Positions 1 to 5,988 of a stretch of DNA of 15,186 nucleotides are shown here, one piece after another. The notes beneath the pieces are model-generated. The model saw only the letters and a program-made list of their open reading frames with translations, was not told where the DNA came from and ran no database searches. Origin of the DNA: Candidatus Aenigmatarchaeota archaeon (lineage in GTDB: Archaea; Aenigmatarchaeota; Aenigmatarchaeia; CG10238-14; SpSt-28); assembly GCA_023256115.1 (NCBI GenBank), contig JAGDWU010000078.1, forward strand, positions 1,639 through 16,824, read 5' to 3'. How positions within the stretch are numbered: position 1 is the stretch's first letter; every line of letters begins with the position of its first letter. The translations under genes and the position numbers were made by a program.

Positions 1-252
1 AATAGCTTCTCCCAAAACTTTTCTTATCATAGCATAGTTTCTTTTATCGCTAGCATTTAATTGAATTAATTCTAAATTGTTATCTTTTGCAAAAGCTTCT
101 ACAAAGCAAGATTTGCCAGTACCTGGTGGACCATAAAGTAGTGCTGCACTTCCTTTTTTCCAATTTTTATACCATTCAAAAAATTCTTTTTTTGCCTCTT
201 CTTGATTCACAAAATCTTTTAAAGTTTTAGGCCTATATTTTATTATCCACAT
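1..252 (-). CDS. rfcL: Replication factor C large subunit, N-terminal 84 residues (runs off the window)
   Basis: This is the start of the clamp-loader large subunit, which works with RFC small subunits to open the PCNA ring and load it on primed DNA using ATP. Only the first 84 residues are present; the rest lies beyond base 1. Reading from the ATG at 252, the protein begins MWIIKYRPKTLKDFVNQ, matching the RFC box at the family's N-terminus. It has a Walker A P-loop GPPGTGKS at residues 41-48 and the clamp-loader motif QLNASDKRN near residue 70. The start codon directly abuts the stop codon of the small-subunit gene at 253, with no spacer and no Shine-Dalgarno, so the two are almost certainly one transcript with coupled translation. 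Large- and small-subunit genes are adjacent in many archaea. Calling it large rather than a second small subunit rests on the shorter N-terminus and the pairing with rfcS; the diagnostic C-terminal half is not visible. Confidence 0.9.
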   Translation of the reverse strand, partial: MWIIKYRPKTLKDFVNQEEAKKEFFEWYKNWKKGSAALLYGPPGTGKSCFVEAFAKDNNLELIQLNASDKRNYAMIRKVLGEAI

Positions 253-1230
253 TTATTTTTTCTTAGCTAATAAAGATATTTGAGCTAATAAAGCAGTTAA
301 TTGAATTAACGGATCTCCACCTTCACTAATTCTAAATTCGTATTCCCCAATTTTTTCAATTAATTCAATTTTTTTATCTTCTGGCAAGTCTAATTTTAAA
401 GCTTGTCTATAAATTTCTTTTATTAAATCTTCTCCAGCTAAACCTTCAACTAATATTTTTTTCTGTAATAATTCTCTTGCTTTTTGAAAGCTTGTTACAT
501 CTCCTTTTAATGCTAAATTTAGGATTTCTTCAATTTCTTTTGGCTTAGCTAAAGAAGCTGCTTCATAAACATCATCTGCAGTTATTTCTCCTTTTGCAAT
601 CGCAGAAGCAGCTTGTAATAAATTTGCAACTTTTCTTAAATCACCTTCGCTAATTGTTATTATTGCATTAATAGCATCTTCACTTATTTTTAATTTTTCT
701 CCTTTTACAATTCTATCTATAAATTCTCTTTGAGCTTTTTCTGGCAAAGCTCTAAATCTAAAAACTGCGCATCTTGATTGAATAGGTTCAATTATTTTGC
801 TGCTGTAATTACAACACAATATAAACCTTGTTACAGAAGAGAAATCTTCCATCATTCTTCTTAATGCTTGTTGAGCTTCGTTAGTCATTGCATCTGCTTC
901 ATCCATTATAATTAATTTGAATGGTACATCTCCAACAGCTTTTGTTCTTGCAAACTCTTTTACTTTTCCTCTTATTACATCTATCCCCCTTTCATCTGAC
1001 GCATTAAGTTGCAATACATTTGCTTTCCAATTTTCACCATATAACTCTCTTGCTATTATGAATGCTAACGTAGTTTTTCCAGTTCCTGGCGGACCAGCAA
1101 AAAGTAAGTGCGGTAAATTTTTTTCTTTTAAAAACAATTTAATTCTTTCTTTTACATGTTCTTGATCTATAAAATCTTCAATTAATTTTGGTCTATATTT
1201 TTCTGCCCAAACTTCAAATTCTTTTGGCAT
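253..1230 (-). CDS. rfcS: Replication factor C small subunit (clamp loader ATPase)
   Basis: A 325-residue AAA+ ATPase, the repeated subunit of the archaeal clamp loader that places PCNA on DNA for the replicative polymerase. Visible motifs are the RFC box (WAEKYRPK near residue 8), Walker A GPPGTGKTT at 46-54, Walker B IIMDEADAM around 107-115, a sensor-1 CCNYSSKI at about 139-146, and the arginine-finger SRC motif at 152-154. Length fits the family (about 320). The reading frame stays open for 57 more codons upstream to an ATG at 1401, but those codons are the antisense of the 5S rRNA gene and an AT-rich promoter. The start MPKEFEVWAEKYRPK at 1230 gives the family's normal N-terminus. The stop at 253-255 touches the rfcL start. 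A TATA-like stretch lies about 20-30 bp upstream of 1230, consistent with a leaderless or short-leader transcript. Confidence 0.96.
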   Translation of the reverse strand: MPKEFEVWAEKYRPKLIEDFIDQEHVKERIKLFLKEKNLPHLLFAGPPGTGKTTLAFIIARELYGENWKANVLQLNASDERGIDVIRGKVKEFARTKAVGDVPFKLIIMDEADAMTNEAQQALRRMMEDFSSVTRFILCCNYSSKIIEPIQSRCAVFRFRALPEKAQREFIDRIVKGEKLKISEDAINAIITISEGDLRKVANLLQAASAIAKGEITADDVYEAASLAKPKEIEEILNLALKGDVTSFQKARELLQKKILVEGLAGEDLIKEIYRQALKLDLPEDKKIELIEKIGEYEFRISEGGDPLIQLTALLAQISLLAKKK

Positions 1231-1280
1231 AAAATATTTAGCAACATTTAAATAAATTAATAAATTATTATAGGCAAAAG
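1231..1280. promoter_or_regulatory. Shared divergent promoter region, rfcS (left) and 5S rRNA (right)
   Basis: These 50 bp separate the rfcS start codon (minus strand) from the 5S rRNA (plus strand) and are almost pure A/T. At 1246-1253 lies the perfect palindrome ATTTAAAT, inside a longer run (1245-1270) able to act as a TATA box (box A). It is about 30 bp upstream of the 5S helix start and about 20 bp upstream of the rfcS ATG, so one element could serve both directions. Assignment rests on spacing and composition only; transcription start sites are not visible. Confidence 0.5.
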
Positions 1281-1406
1281 CTACATTGGCGGCCAAAGCG
1301 GGCAGGAACCACCCGTTCCCATTCCGAACACGGAAGTGAAACTGCCCAGCGTACTCCCGAGTACTGTGGCGCATGCCACGGGAAAGGGAGCACGCTGCCA
1401 ATGTAG
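1281..1406 (+). rRNA. rrf: 5S ribosomal RNA
   Basis: A complete 5S rRNA of about 126 nt. The terminal helix I is perfect: CTACATTGGC at 1281-1290 pairs with GCCAATGTAG at 1397-1406, and two more pairs (1279-1280 with 1407-1408) can extend it to 12 bp. The core includes the highly conserved loop B/C segment CCCATTCCGAACACGGAAG around 1318-1336 and the GAGTACTG region near 1359-1366. G+C content is about 60% (76 of 126 by hand count) against roughly a quarter in the surrounding genes, the usual sign of a stable RNA in a thermophile. It lies on the plus strand between two minus-strand genes, and its 3' end comes within a few bases of the rps11 stop codon. No 16S or 23S gene is in the window, so it is not in a standard linked rRNA operon here. 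Exact mature ends are inferred from helix I. Confidence 0.97.
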
Positions 1407-1409
1407 CTG

Positions 1410-1832
1410 CTAAACTCTTCTTCCTCTTCTGCTTGTAACTCTCATATAGCCATGTGGAATTGGGGTTACATCTTCAATAATCCCAACTTTTAAACCACTC
1501 TTAATTAAAGTTCTTATTGCTATAGGCGCTCCCAAACCTGGCAATTTTCCTCTTGGCGAATTTCCACCAGCACCTCTAACTAAAATGTGCACATGTGTAA
1601 CACCTTTAGCTAATGCTTCTTCAGCAGCTTTCTTTGCAGCTAGCATTGCTGGATAAGGTTTTCCACCTTCTCTATCTTTATCTGTAAACATTTGACCAGT
1701 ATATCTTGCAAAAGTATAAGAGCCAGTTAAATCTGTTATATGAACAAATGTAGCATTTTTAGTACTTAAAATTCTAGCTAATCCCCATATTGGAATATTT
1801 TCCTTTTTTTCTTCTTTCTTTTCTTCAGTCAT
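1410..1832 (-). CDS. rps11: 30S ribosomal protein S11 (uS11)
   Basis: A 140-residue small-subunit platform protein that binds 16S rRNA near the decoding-side mRNA exit. The family core is clear: WGLARILSTKNATFVHITDLTG at the N-terminal part (residues 16-37), GQMFTDKDREGGKPYPAMLAA in the middle, and RGAGGNSPRGKLPGLGAPI at about 86-104, ending with EDVTPIPH and a basic RRGRRV tail. The usual GxRPP(K/G) segment between PIPH and the basic tail is replaced by GYMRVTS. The first twelve residues are a lysine/glutamate-rich leader. In many archaea S11 follows S13 and S4 in one operon; here it is divergent from S13 with 26 bp between the starts. Its TAG stop at 1410-1412 nearly touches the convergent 5S gene, so transcriptional readthrough would produce antisense 5S RNA. 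Confidence 0.96.
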   Translation of the reverse strand: MTEEKKEEKKENIPIWGLARILSTKNATFVHITDLTGSYTFARYTGQMFTDKDREGGKPYPAMLAAKKAAEEALAKGVTHVHILVRGAGGNSPRGKLPGLGAPIAIRTLIKSGLKVGIIEDVTPIPHGYMRVTSRRGRRV

Positions 1833-1858
1833 TAAATATATTTGTTTATTATAAAAAT
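1833..1858. promoter_or_regulatory. 26-bp divergent promoter between rps11 and rps13
   Basis: The entire space between two divergent ribosomal-protein start codons is 26 bp, all A/T except one G. For the plus-strand gene, TTAAATATAT (1832-1841) lies about 18-27 bp upstream of the ATG at 1859. For the minus-strand gene, the reverse-strand TTTTTATAATA lies about 15-25 bp upstream of the ATG at 1832. Each spacing suits a TATA box feeding a leaderless mRNA that starts at or next to the ATG. Each promoter would then reach the first bases of the opposite gene. No activator or repressor site can be distinguished. Confidence 0.6.
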
Positions 1859-2395
1859 ATGGGAGTTAGGGTAATAAAAGAAGAAAAGGAAAAACCAAAA
1901 AAAGAGGAAACTGTTAAGGAAAGAAGAGAAAAGGAGATAAAAGTAGAGAGACCAATAGTTAGATTAATAGATAGCGATATAGACGGTAGATTACCAATTA
2001 GAAGAGCTGTTTGGAATGTTACTGGAGTAGGCTTTTCTTATGGAAATGCTGTTGCTAGAGTTTTCGAAGAAGTAACTGGAATAGATTGGAATTTTCCAAT
2101 TGGTAATTTGGATGATGAAAAATTAAGCATTTTAGAAGATATAATTAAAAATCCTCAAAAATACAATATACCGAGCTGGCTTTATAATAGAAGAAGAGAT
2201 CCATATGATGGAAAGGATTACCATATTGTTGGCGAAGAGGTAAAAATTAAGGAAAAGTTTGATATAAAAAGAGAAATAGAACTCGGAACATATAGAGGTT
2301 GGAGACATAAATTAGGCCAACCTGTAAGAGGCCAAAGAACTAGAAGTCATTTTAGAAAAGGTCAAACAGTTGGGGTACAAAGAAAGAAACAATGA
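1859..2395 (+). CDS. rps13: 30S ribosomal protein S13 (uS13) with charged N-terminal extension
   Basis: A 178-residue small-subunit head protein that contacts the 50S subunit and the P-site tRNA. The family core starts around residue 33 with [20 protein letters not shown] and continues through the helix-two-turn-helix segment [17 protein letters not shown]. The C-terminus carries the archaeal [19 protein letters not shown] and VGVQRKK motifs that contact rRNA. The frame is open back to an ATG at 1790, but that would overlap the divergent rps11 gene and its promoter and encode a hydrophobic leader unlike S13, so the ATG at 1859 is chosen. Even so, about 30 residues of alternating Lys/Glu precede the core, longer than typical archaeal S13 (about 150 residues). 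The stop codon overlaps the S4 start (ATGA), implying coupled translation. Confidence 0.95.
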   Translation: MGVRVIKEEKEKPKKEETVKERREKEIKVERPIVRLIDSDIDGRLPIRRAVWNVTGVGFSYGNAVARVFEEVTGIDWNFPIGNLDDEKLSILEDIIKNPQKYNIPSWLYNRRRDPYDGKDYHIVGEEVKIKEKFDIKREIELGTYRGWRHKLGQPVRGQRTRSHFRKGQTVGVQRKKQ

Positions 2396-2874
2396 GAAGA
2401 TTTAAGAAGAAAAGAGTAAGTTATTTGAAAAGATGGGATAAAGCTAGAATTCAAAAAGAGAAAGAATTAATGAAAAAATATGGTTTAAGAAGGAAAAGAG
2501 AAATTTGGCGAGCAGAATATATAGTAAGAAAATATAGAAGGTTGGCAAGACAATTAATTGCTAATCCTAATGAAAAAATGGAAAAAGAAATTTTAAATAA
2601 ACTAAATAAATTGGGAATTTTAAATGCAGAAAAAATTGAAGATGTTTTAAATTTAACAGTAGAAAACATTTTAGAAAGAAGATTGCAAACAATTGTTTAT
2701 AAACTTAAGCTTGCAAATACATTAAAACAAGCAAGACAATTAATTGTTCATGGTCATATTGAAGTTAATGGAAGAATAATTAGACAACCCTCTTATTTGG
2801 TTTCTAAAGAAGAGGAAAATACAATAAAATTACTTTTGGATCCAGCTAAAATTGGTTTGAAAACTCAACAATGA
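2392..2874 (+). CDS. rps4: 30S ribosomal protein S4 (uS4)
   Basis: A 160-residue primary 16S rRNA-binding protein of the 30S body. The N-terminal half is strongly basic and helical. The S4-type RNA-binding (alpha-L) domain occupies about residues 95-150, with the diagnostic [14 protein letters not shown] segment followed by [15 protein letters not shown] and a PSYLV strand. It is a little shorter than the usual 170-180 residues. Its ATG overlaps the S13 stop codon and its own TGA overlaps the FKBP start, giving a three-gene translationally coupled unit. S13-S4 order is the normal archaeal arrangement; the missing third partner is S11, found divergent upstream. No Shine-Dalgarno is seen before the start (GAAAGAAACA). 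Confidence 0.96.
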   Translation: MRRFKKKRVSYLKRWDKARIQKEKELMKKYGLRRKREIWRAEYIVRKYRRLARQLIANPNEKMEKEILNKLNKLGILNAEKIEDVLNLTVENILERRLQTIVYKLKLANTLKQARQLIVHGHIEVNGRIIRQPSYLVSKEEENTIKLLLDPAKIGLKTQQ

Positions 2875-3509
2875 ATGTTAACGATATAGTTTATATCGAT
2901 TATATTGCAAAAGTAAAAGAAACAGGAGAAATAATAGATGTAACAAATGAACAAATTGCAAAAGAGCTTGGAGTATATAATCCAAATATAAAATATGAAG
3001 CATTACCAGTAATTTTAGGAAAAGGATTTATAATAAAAGGGTTAGAAGAAGAATTGCTAAAAATGAAGGAAGGTGAAGAAAAGGAAATTGAAATTCCACC
3101 AGAAAAAGCTTTTGGTAAAAGAGACGAAAATTTAATAAAAATTTTTAAAGAAAAGGATTTTGATAAAAATGTTGAAGTTGGGCAATACATAAGAATTGGT
3201 AATTTTGTTGGAAAAGTTATAAGTAAAAATTCTGGAAGAATTTTAATAGATTTTAATCATCCACTTGCAGGGAAAACTTTAATTTATAAAGTAAAAATTG
3301 TTAAAAAAGTTGAAAATGACAAAGAAAAAATAAATGCAATATCTAAAATTTTATTTGGAAAAACTTTTGAAATTGAAGAAAATGGAAATGAAATAAAAAT
3401 TTTTGAAAATGAATTATTACCAGAACAAAGAGCAAGCTTTTCAAATTTGATTTTTGAAACAACAAATTATAAAAAAGCAATATTTATTTCCAAATTCGAA
3501 AAAAAGTAA
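2871..3509 (+). CDS. FKBP-type peptidyl-prolyl cis-trans isomerase, long archaeal form
   Basis: A 212-residue cytoplasmic prolyl isomerase/chaperone of the archaeal SlyD-like FKBP group. The sequence shows [19 protein letters not shown] at the N-terminus, [21 protein letters not shown] around residues 49-69, and [18 protein letters not shown], where the flap region gives way to an inserted IF (chaperone) domain at about residues 85-135. The fold closes with the family hallmark [18 protein letters not shown] at about 128-146. Residues beyond about 150 form an extra C-terminal domain, as in the long archaeal FKBPs such as the 26-kDa type. No signal peptide or membrane segment is seen. Its ATG overlaps the S4 stop codon, so it is made together with ribosomal proteins, fitting a role in folding newly made proteins (inference). 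Confidence 0.93.
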   Translation: MNVNDIVYIDYIAKVKETGEIIDVTNEQIAKELGVYNPNIKYEALPVILGKGFIIKGLEEELLKMKEGEEKEIEIPPEKAFGKRDENLIKIFKEKDFDKNVEVGQYIRIGNFVGKVISKNSGRILIDFNHPLAGKTLIYKVKIVKKVENDKEKINAISKILFGKTFEIEENGNEIKIFENELLPEQRASFSNLIFETTNYKKAIFISKFEKK

Positions 3510-3530
3510 ATATTTAAAATATTAATTATT
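3508..3530 (+). promoter_or_regulatory. Putative TATA promoter of the ftsZ-secE-spt5-rpl operon
   Basis: The 21-bp gap between the FKBP stop codon and the ftsZ ATG is entirely A/T. AAATATTTAAAATATT at 3508-3523 is a good box A candidate, centred about 16-22 bp upstream of the start at 3531. That would fit a leaderless or very short-leader mRNA. There is no Shine-Dalgarno before this ATG. Readthrough from the S13-S4-FKBP operon is also possible because there is no obvious terminator. Confidence 0.45.
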
Positions 3531-4625
3531 ATGGCAATTAAGCATTTAAGCGAAGGAGAACCAAAATTTAGCGAAGTTGATGAAGAGTTAAGAAAAATTG
3601 TTGAGCGAAGAAAAACACAAATAAAAGTTGTTGGTTGTGGCGGGGCAGGAAATAATACTATTAGCAGATTAATGCAAATTGGTATTGTTGGTGCACAAAC
3701 TATTGCAATTAATACTGATGCAATGGATTTGCTCTATACTGATGCAGATATTAAAATTTTAATTGGTAAAGAATTAACAGGCGGTTTAGGAGCTGGAGCA
3801 GATCCAAAAATTGGAATGGAAGCTGCAAGAGAAAGTAAAGAGGAAATAAAAAAAGTATTAAAAGGGGCAGATATGGTTTTTATAACAGCTGGTCTTGGTG
3901 GCGGAACTGGTAGTGGGTCAGCTCCTGTAGTTGCAGACATTGCAAAAAAGCTTGGAGCTTTAGTAATTGCTGTCGTTACATTACCATTTTCAATAGAAGG
4001 TAAACAAAGATGGGAAAATGCTATTTGGGCTTTGGAGCAATTAGAAGCAATTGCAGATACTACAATAGTTATTCCAAATGATAAATTGCTTGAATTAGTT
4101 CCAGATTTATCAATTGCAAATGCTTTTAAAGTTGCAGATGAAATTTTAATAAACGCAGTTAAAGGAATTACAGAAATGATAACAAAACCTGGCTTAGTTA
4201 ATAGAGATTTTGCAGATATAAGAAGTGTAATGAAAGATGGTGGACTAGCAATGATTGGAGTTGGTGAAAGTTCAAGCGAAAATAGAGCAATTGAAAGTGT
4301 ACATAAAGCTTTAAATAATCCTTTATTAAGTGTAGATTTTTCTAAAGCAAAAAGTGCATTAGTTAGCATTGTTGCTGGGCCTAGCTTAACAATGAAAGAA
4401 GTTGGAGCAATTTTGGAAAGCGTTAAAAATAAGCTTGGTGACGAAAATAAATTTATTTGGGGTATTCAAATTGATAAAAATCTTGGAGAAACAGTTAGAA
4501 CTACTGTAATTATTACTGGCGTAGAAAGTCCGCAAATATTAGGTTATAAAGAAGAAAAAGCAAAAAAAGAAAAGAAATACAAAAAGCAAATCGAAAAAGA
4601 GCTTGGAATAGAGTTTATTGAATGA
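3531..4625 (+). CDS. ftsZ: Cell division GTPase FtsZ
   Basis: A 364-residue tubulin-superfamily GTPase that polymerises into the division ring at the cytoplasmic membrane. Visible motifs are the nucleotide-binding GCGGAGNNT at residues 36-44, the tubulin signature GGGTGSG at 123-129, and the T7 synergy loop NRDFADI at 224-230, with the Asp residues needed to hydrolyse the neighbouring subunit's GTP. An N-terminal extension of about 30 residues and a C-terminus ending in ELGIEFIE resemble euryarchaeal FtsZ1 proteins. The protein therefore looks fully functional. It leads an operon with secE and spt5, an order conserved in many archaea. The last four bases overlap the secE start (ATGA). Confidence 0.97.
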   Translation: MAIKHLSEGEPKFSEVDEELRKIVERRKTQIKVVGCGGAGNNTISRLMQIGIVGAQTIAINTDAMDLLYTDADIKILIGKELTGGLGAGADPKIGMEAARESKEEIKKVLKGADMVFITAGLGGGTGSGSAPVVADIAKKLGALVIAVVTLPFSIEGKQRWENAIWALEQLEAIADTTIVIPNDKLLELVPDLSIANAFKVADEILINAVKGITEMITKPGLVNRDFADIRSVMKDGGLAMIGVGESSSENRAIESVHKALNNPLLSVDFSKAKSALVSIVAGPSLTMKEVGAILESVKNKLGDENKFIWGIQIDKNLGETVRTTVIITGVESPQILGYKEEKAKKEKKYKKQIEKELGIEFIE

Positions 4626-4807
4626 AAAGAATAATAGAAAAAATAAAAGAATTTATAAAAAATTCTATTCATATTCTTAAAATAAGCAAAAAGCCTGAAA
4701 AAAAAGAAATTATTAAATTGTTTTTTATTGTAATTTATCTAATAATTCTTTTTGGATTAATAGGTTTTATATTTTATTTTATCTTTTTGTTTTTCAAAAT
4801 ATTATGA
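4622..4807 (+). CDS. secE: Preprotein translocase subunit SecE (Sec61 gamma)
   Basis: A 61-residue membrane protein, the small clamp subunit of the SecYEG/Sec61 channel. It has the expected form: a basic amphipathic N-terminal helix (residues 1-20), a short KISKKPEKKE surface segment at about 20-29, and one very hydrophobic transmembrane segment at about 32-59 rich in Ile, Leu and Phe. Length matches archaeal SecE (about 55-70). Sequence identity in this family is low, so identification rests on the single-TM layout, the KPxxxE-like hinge, and its position between ftsZ and spt5, which is conserved in archaea. It overlaps both neighbours by four bases (ATGA), suggesting coupled translation along the operon. 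Confidence 0.88.
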   Translation: MKRIIEKIKEFIKNSIHILKISKKPEKKEIIKLFFIVIYLIILFGLIGFIFYFIFLFFKIL

Positions 4808-5241
4808 TATTTGCAATAAGAACTATCGGAAAAAAAGAAGAATTAGTAGCTGAAATGATAAAAAATAAAGCAATAGAAGAAGGGTTAAATGTTTATTCAG
4901 TATTTAAAATAGAAGAGCTAAAAAATTATGTTTTTGTAGAAGCTGAAGAAGAAGATTTTTATTTATCTTTACAAGGAATTCCATTTATAAAAAAAGTTAT
5001 AAAAGAGCCATTTAAAATAGAAGATTTTGAAAAATATTTTGCTCCAAAGAAAGAAGAAATAGTAATTGAAGTTGGTGATATTGTTGAAGTTATTGGCGGA
5101 CCATTTAAAGGGCAAAAAGGTAAAGTAACTAAATATGATAAAATAAAAAACGAAATAACTATAGAATTATTAGAAGCTGTTATCCCTTTACCAGTAACTT
5201 TAAATGCTAGCATGGTAAAAATTGTTGAAAAGAAAAAATGA
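4804..5241 (+). CDS. spt5: Transcription elongation factor Spt5 (NusG family)
   Basis: A 145-residue RNA polymerase processivity factor that closes over the clamp, normally with Spt4 as partner. The NGN domain spans about residues 1-82, including the YVFVEAEEEDFYLSLQGIP segment typical of NusG/Spt5. A single KOW domain follows at about 89-120, with GDIVEVIGGPFKGQKGKV. Length is normal for archaeal Spt5 (about 145-150). It lies between SecE and L11, the same secE-nusG-rplK order seen in both bacteria and archaea. Both ends overlap neighbours by four bases. No Spt4 gene is in the window. Confidence 0.96.
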   Translation: MIFAIRTIGKKEELVAEMIKNKAIEEGLNVYSVFKIEELKNYVFVEAEEEDFYLSLQGIPFIKKVIKEPFKIEDFEKYFAPKKEEIVIEVGDIVEVIGGPFKGQKGKVTKYDKIKNEITIELLEAVIPLPVTLNASMVKIVEKKK

Positions 5242-5750
5242 GTGATGTAGAAATTATTGAAATATTAGTTGAAGGTGGAAAAGCAGCTCCAGGACCAACA
5301 ACAGCTCCAAGGCTTTCTGCACTAAAATTGAATATTGGAGAAATTTTTTCAAAAATAAACCAATTAACAAAAGAATTTGAAGGAATGGAAGTGCCAGTAA
5401 AAATAATTGTCGATAAAGCAACTAAAAAATATGAAATAGAAATCGGATTACCGCCAACTTCAAGTTTGCTAAAAAAAGAAGCTAATGTTCAAATAGCTAA
5501 AATAACAAAGGAAGAAGCGGAAAAAGGTAAAAAATATGTTGCCGATATTAGTTTTGAAAAAGTATTGAAAGTTACTAAAATAAAAGAAAAGGAATTAGAT
5601 GGAAAAACATTTAAATCAAAACTATTACAAGTTTTAGGAACTTGCAAATCTTTGCATTTTACTGTTGATGGTAAAGATCCAAAAGAAGTAATTAAAGAAG
5701 TGAAAGAAGGAAAATATGATGATATTATAAGCAAATATGAAAAAAGTTGA
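5238..5750 (+). CDS. rpl11: 50S ribosomal protein L11 (uL11) with divergent N-terminal motif
   Basis: A 170-residue protein at the base of the ribosomal stalk that binds the GTPase-associated region of 23S rRNA. Recognisable parts are VEGGKAAPGP (residues 11-20), FEGMEVPVKIIVD, and the EIEIGLPPTSSLLKKE linker between the N- and C-terminal domains. The C-terminal rRNA-binding domain includes GTCKSLHFTVDGKDPKEV. The near-universal proline/glycine signature after GGKA (archaeal form roughly PGPPLGPALGPLGLN) is rewritten here as PGPTTAPRLSALKLN (residues 18-32). This loses most of the Pro and Gly residues that shape the domain face contacting elongation factors. The rest of the protein is intact, so I regard it as functional but unusual. 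Its ATG overlaps the spt5 stop codon, and its last 14 bases overlap the following small membrane ORF. Confidence 0.93.
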   Translation: MSDVEIIEILVEGGKAAPGPTTAPRLSALKLNIGEIFSKINQLTKEFEGMEVPVKIIVDKATKKYEIEIGLPPTSSLLKKEANVQIAKITKEEAEKGKKYVADISFEKVLKVTKIKEKELDGKTFKSKLLQVLGTCKSLHFTVDGKDPKEVIKEVKEGKYDDIISKYEKS

Positions 5751-5988
5751 TTTATTTGAAATATTTTTTCTTTTTTCTATTATTTCTTATTCAATTCTTG
5801 CATTTAAGGTTAGTATAAATTATTTACTTCATTTATCTTTATTTTTATTGTTGTTTTTATTTTATTTGGAAGTAAAAGATATAAAAAAGAGCATATATAA
5901 GAATAATGATAGCAGAGAAAACTATAATAGAGAAATTAAAGGAATTGAAGGAGAAATCAAAGAAGAGAAAATTTATTCAAACAGTTGA
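5737..5988 (+). CDS. Hypothetical small two-helix membrane protein between rpl11 and rpl1
   Basis: An 83-residue ORF I do not recognise. Residues 6-23 and 29-44 are strongly hydrophobic (Phe/Leu/Ile/Ser) and would make two closely spaced transmembrane helices. The rest, about residues 45-83, is a charged Lys/Glu/Asn-rich tail predicted to lie in the cytoplasm. It starts inside the end of rpl11 (14-bp overlap) and runs 83 bp into the start of rpl1, which must use the ATG at 5906, so its last 28 codons are dual-coding. In favour of reality, it fills an otherwise unexplained 155-bp gap in a genome with almost no gaps, and its start overlap resembles the neighbours'. Against it, Phe/Leu-rich ORFs arise by chance in AT-rich DNA and the overlap with rpl1 is long. 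The true protein may end in the same frame but be lightly translated. No function is proposed. Confidence 0.5.
   Translation: MKKVDLFEIFFLFSIISYSILAFKVSINYLLHLSLFLLLFLFYLEVKDIKKSIYKNNDSRENYNREIKGIEGEIKEEKIYSNS

Noticed and set aside
1231..1401. In-frame 57-codon N-terminal extension of rfcS on the minus strand, starting at an ATG at 1401
   Set aside because: It is the antisense of the 5S rRNA gene plus the promoter gap; the family's normal N-terminus begins at 1230.
1790..1858. In-frame 23-codon extension of S13 upstream to an ATG at 1790
   Set aside because: It would overlap the rps11 coding start and the divergent promoter, and its hydrophobic sequence is unlike any S13.
3734..4369. Long (211-codon) open frame on the minus strand inside ftsZ
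   Set aside because: It is a mirror of the FtsZ codons, with a Ser/Pro/Ala/Ile-rich composition and no family features; ftsZ itself is clear and intact.
5891..5900. Strong TATA-like sequence CATATATAAG just before rpl1
   Set aside because: It ends only six bases before the rpl1 ATG, too close for a box A serving that start; it may simply be codons of the small membrane ORF.
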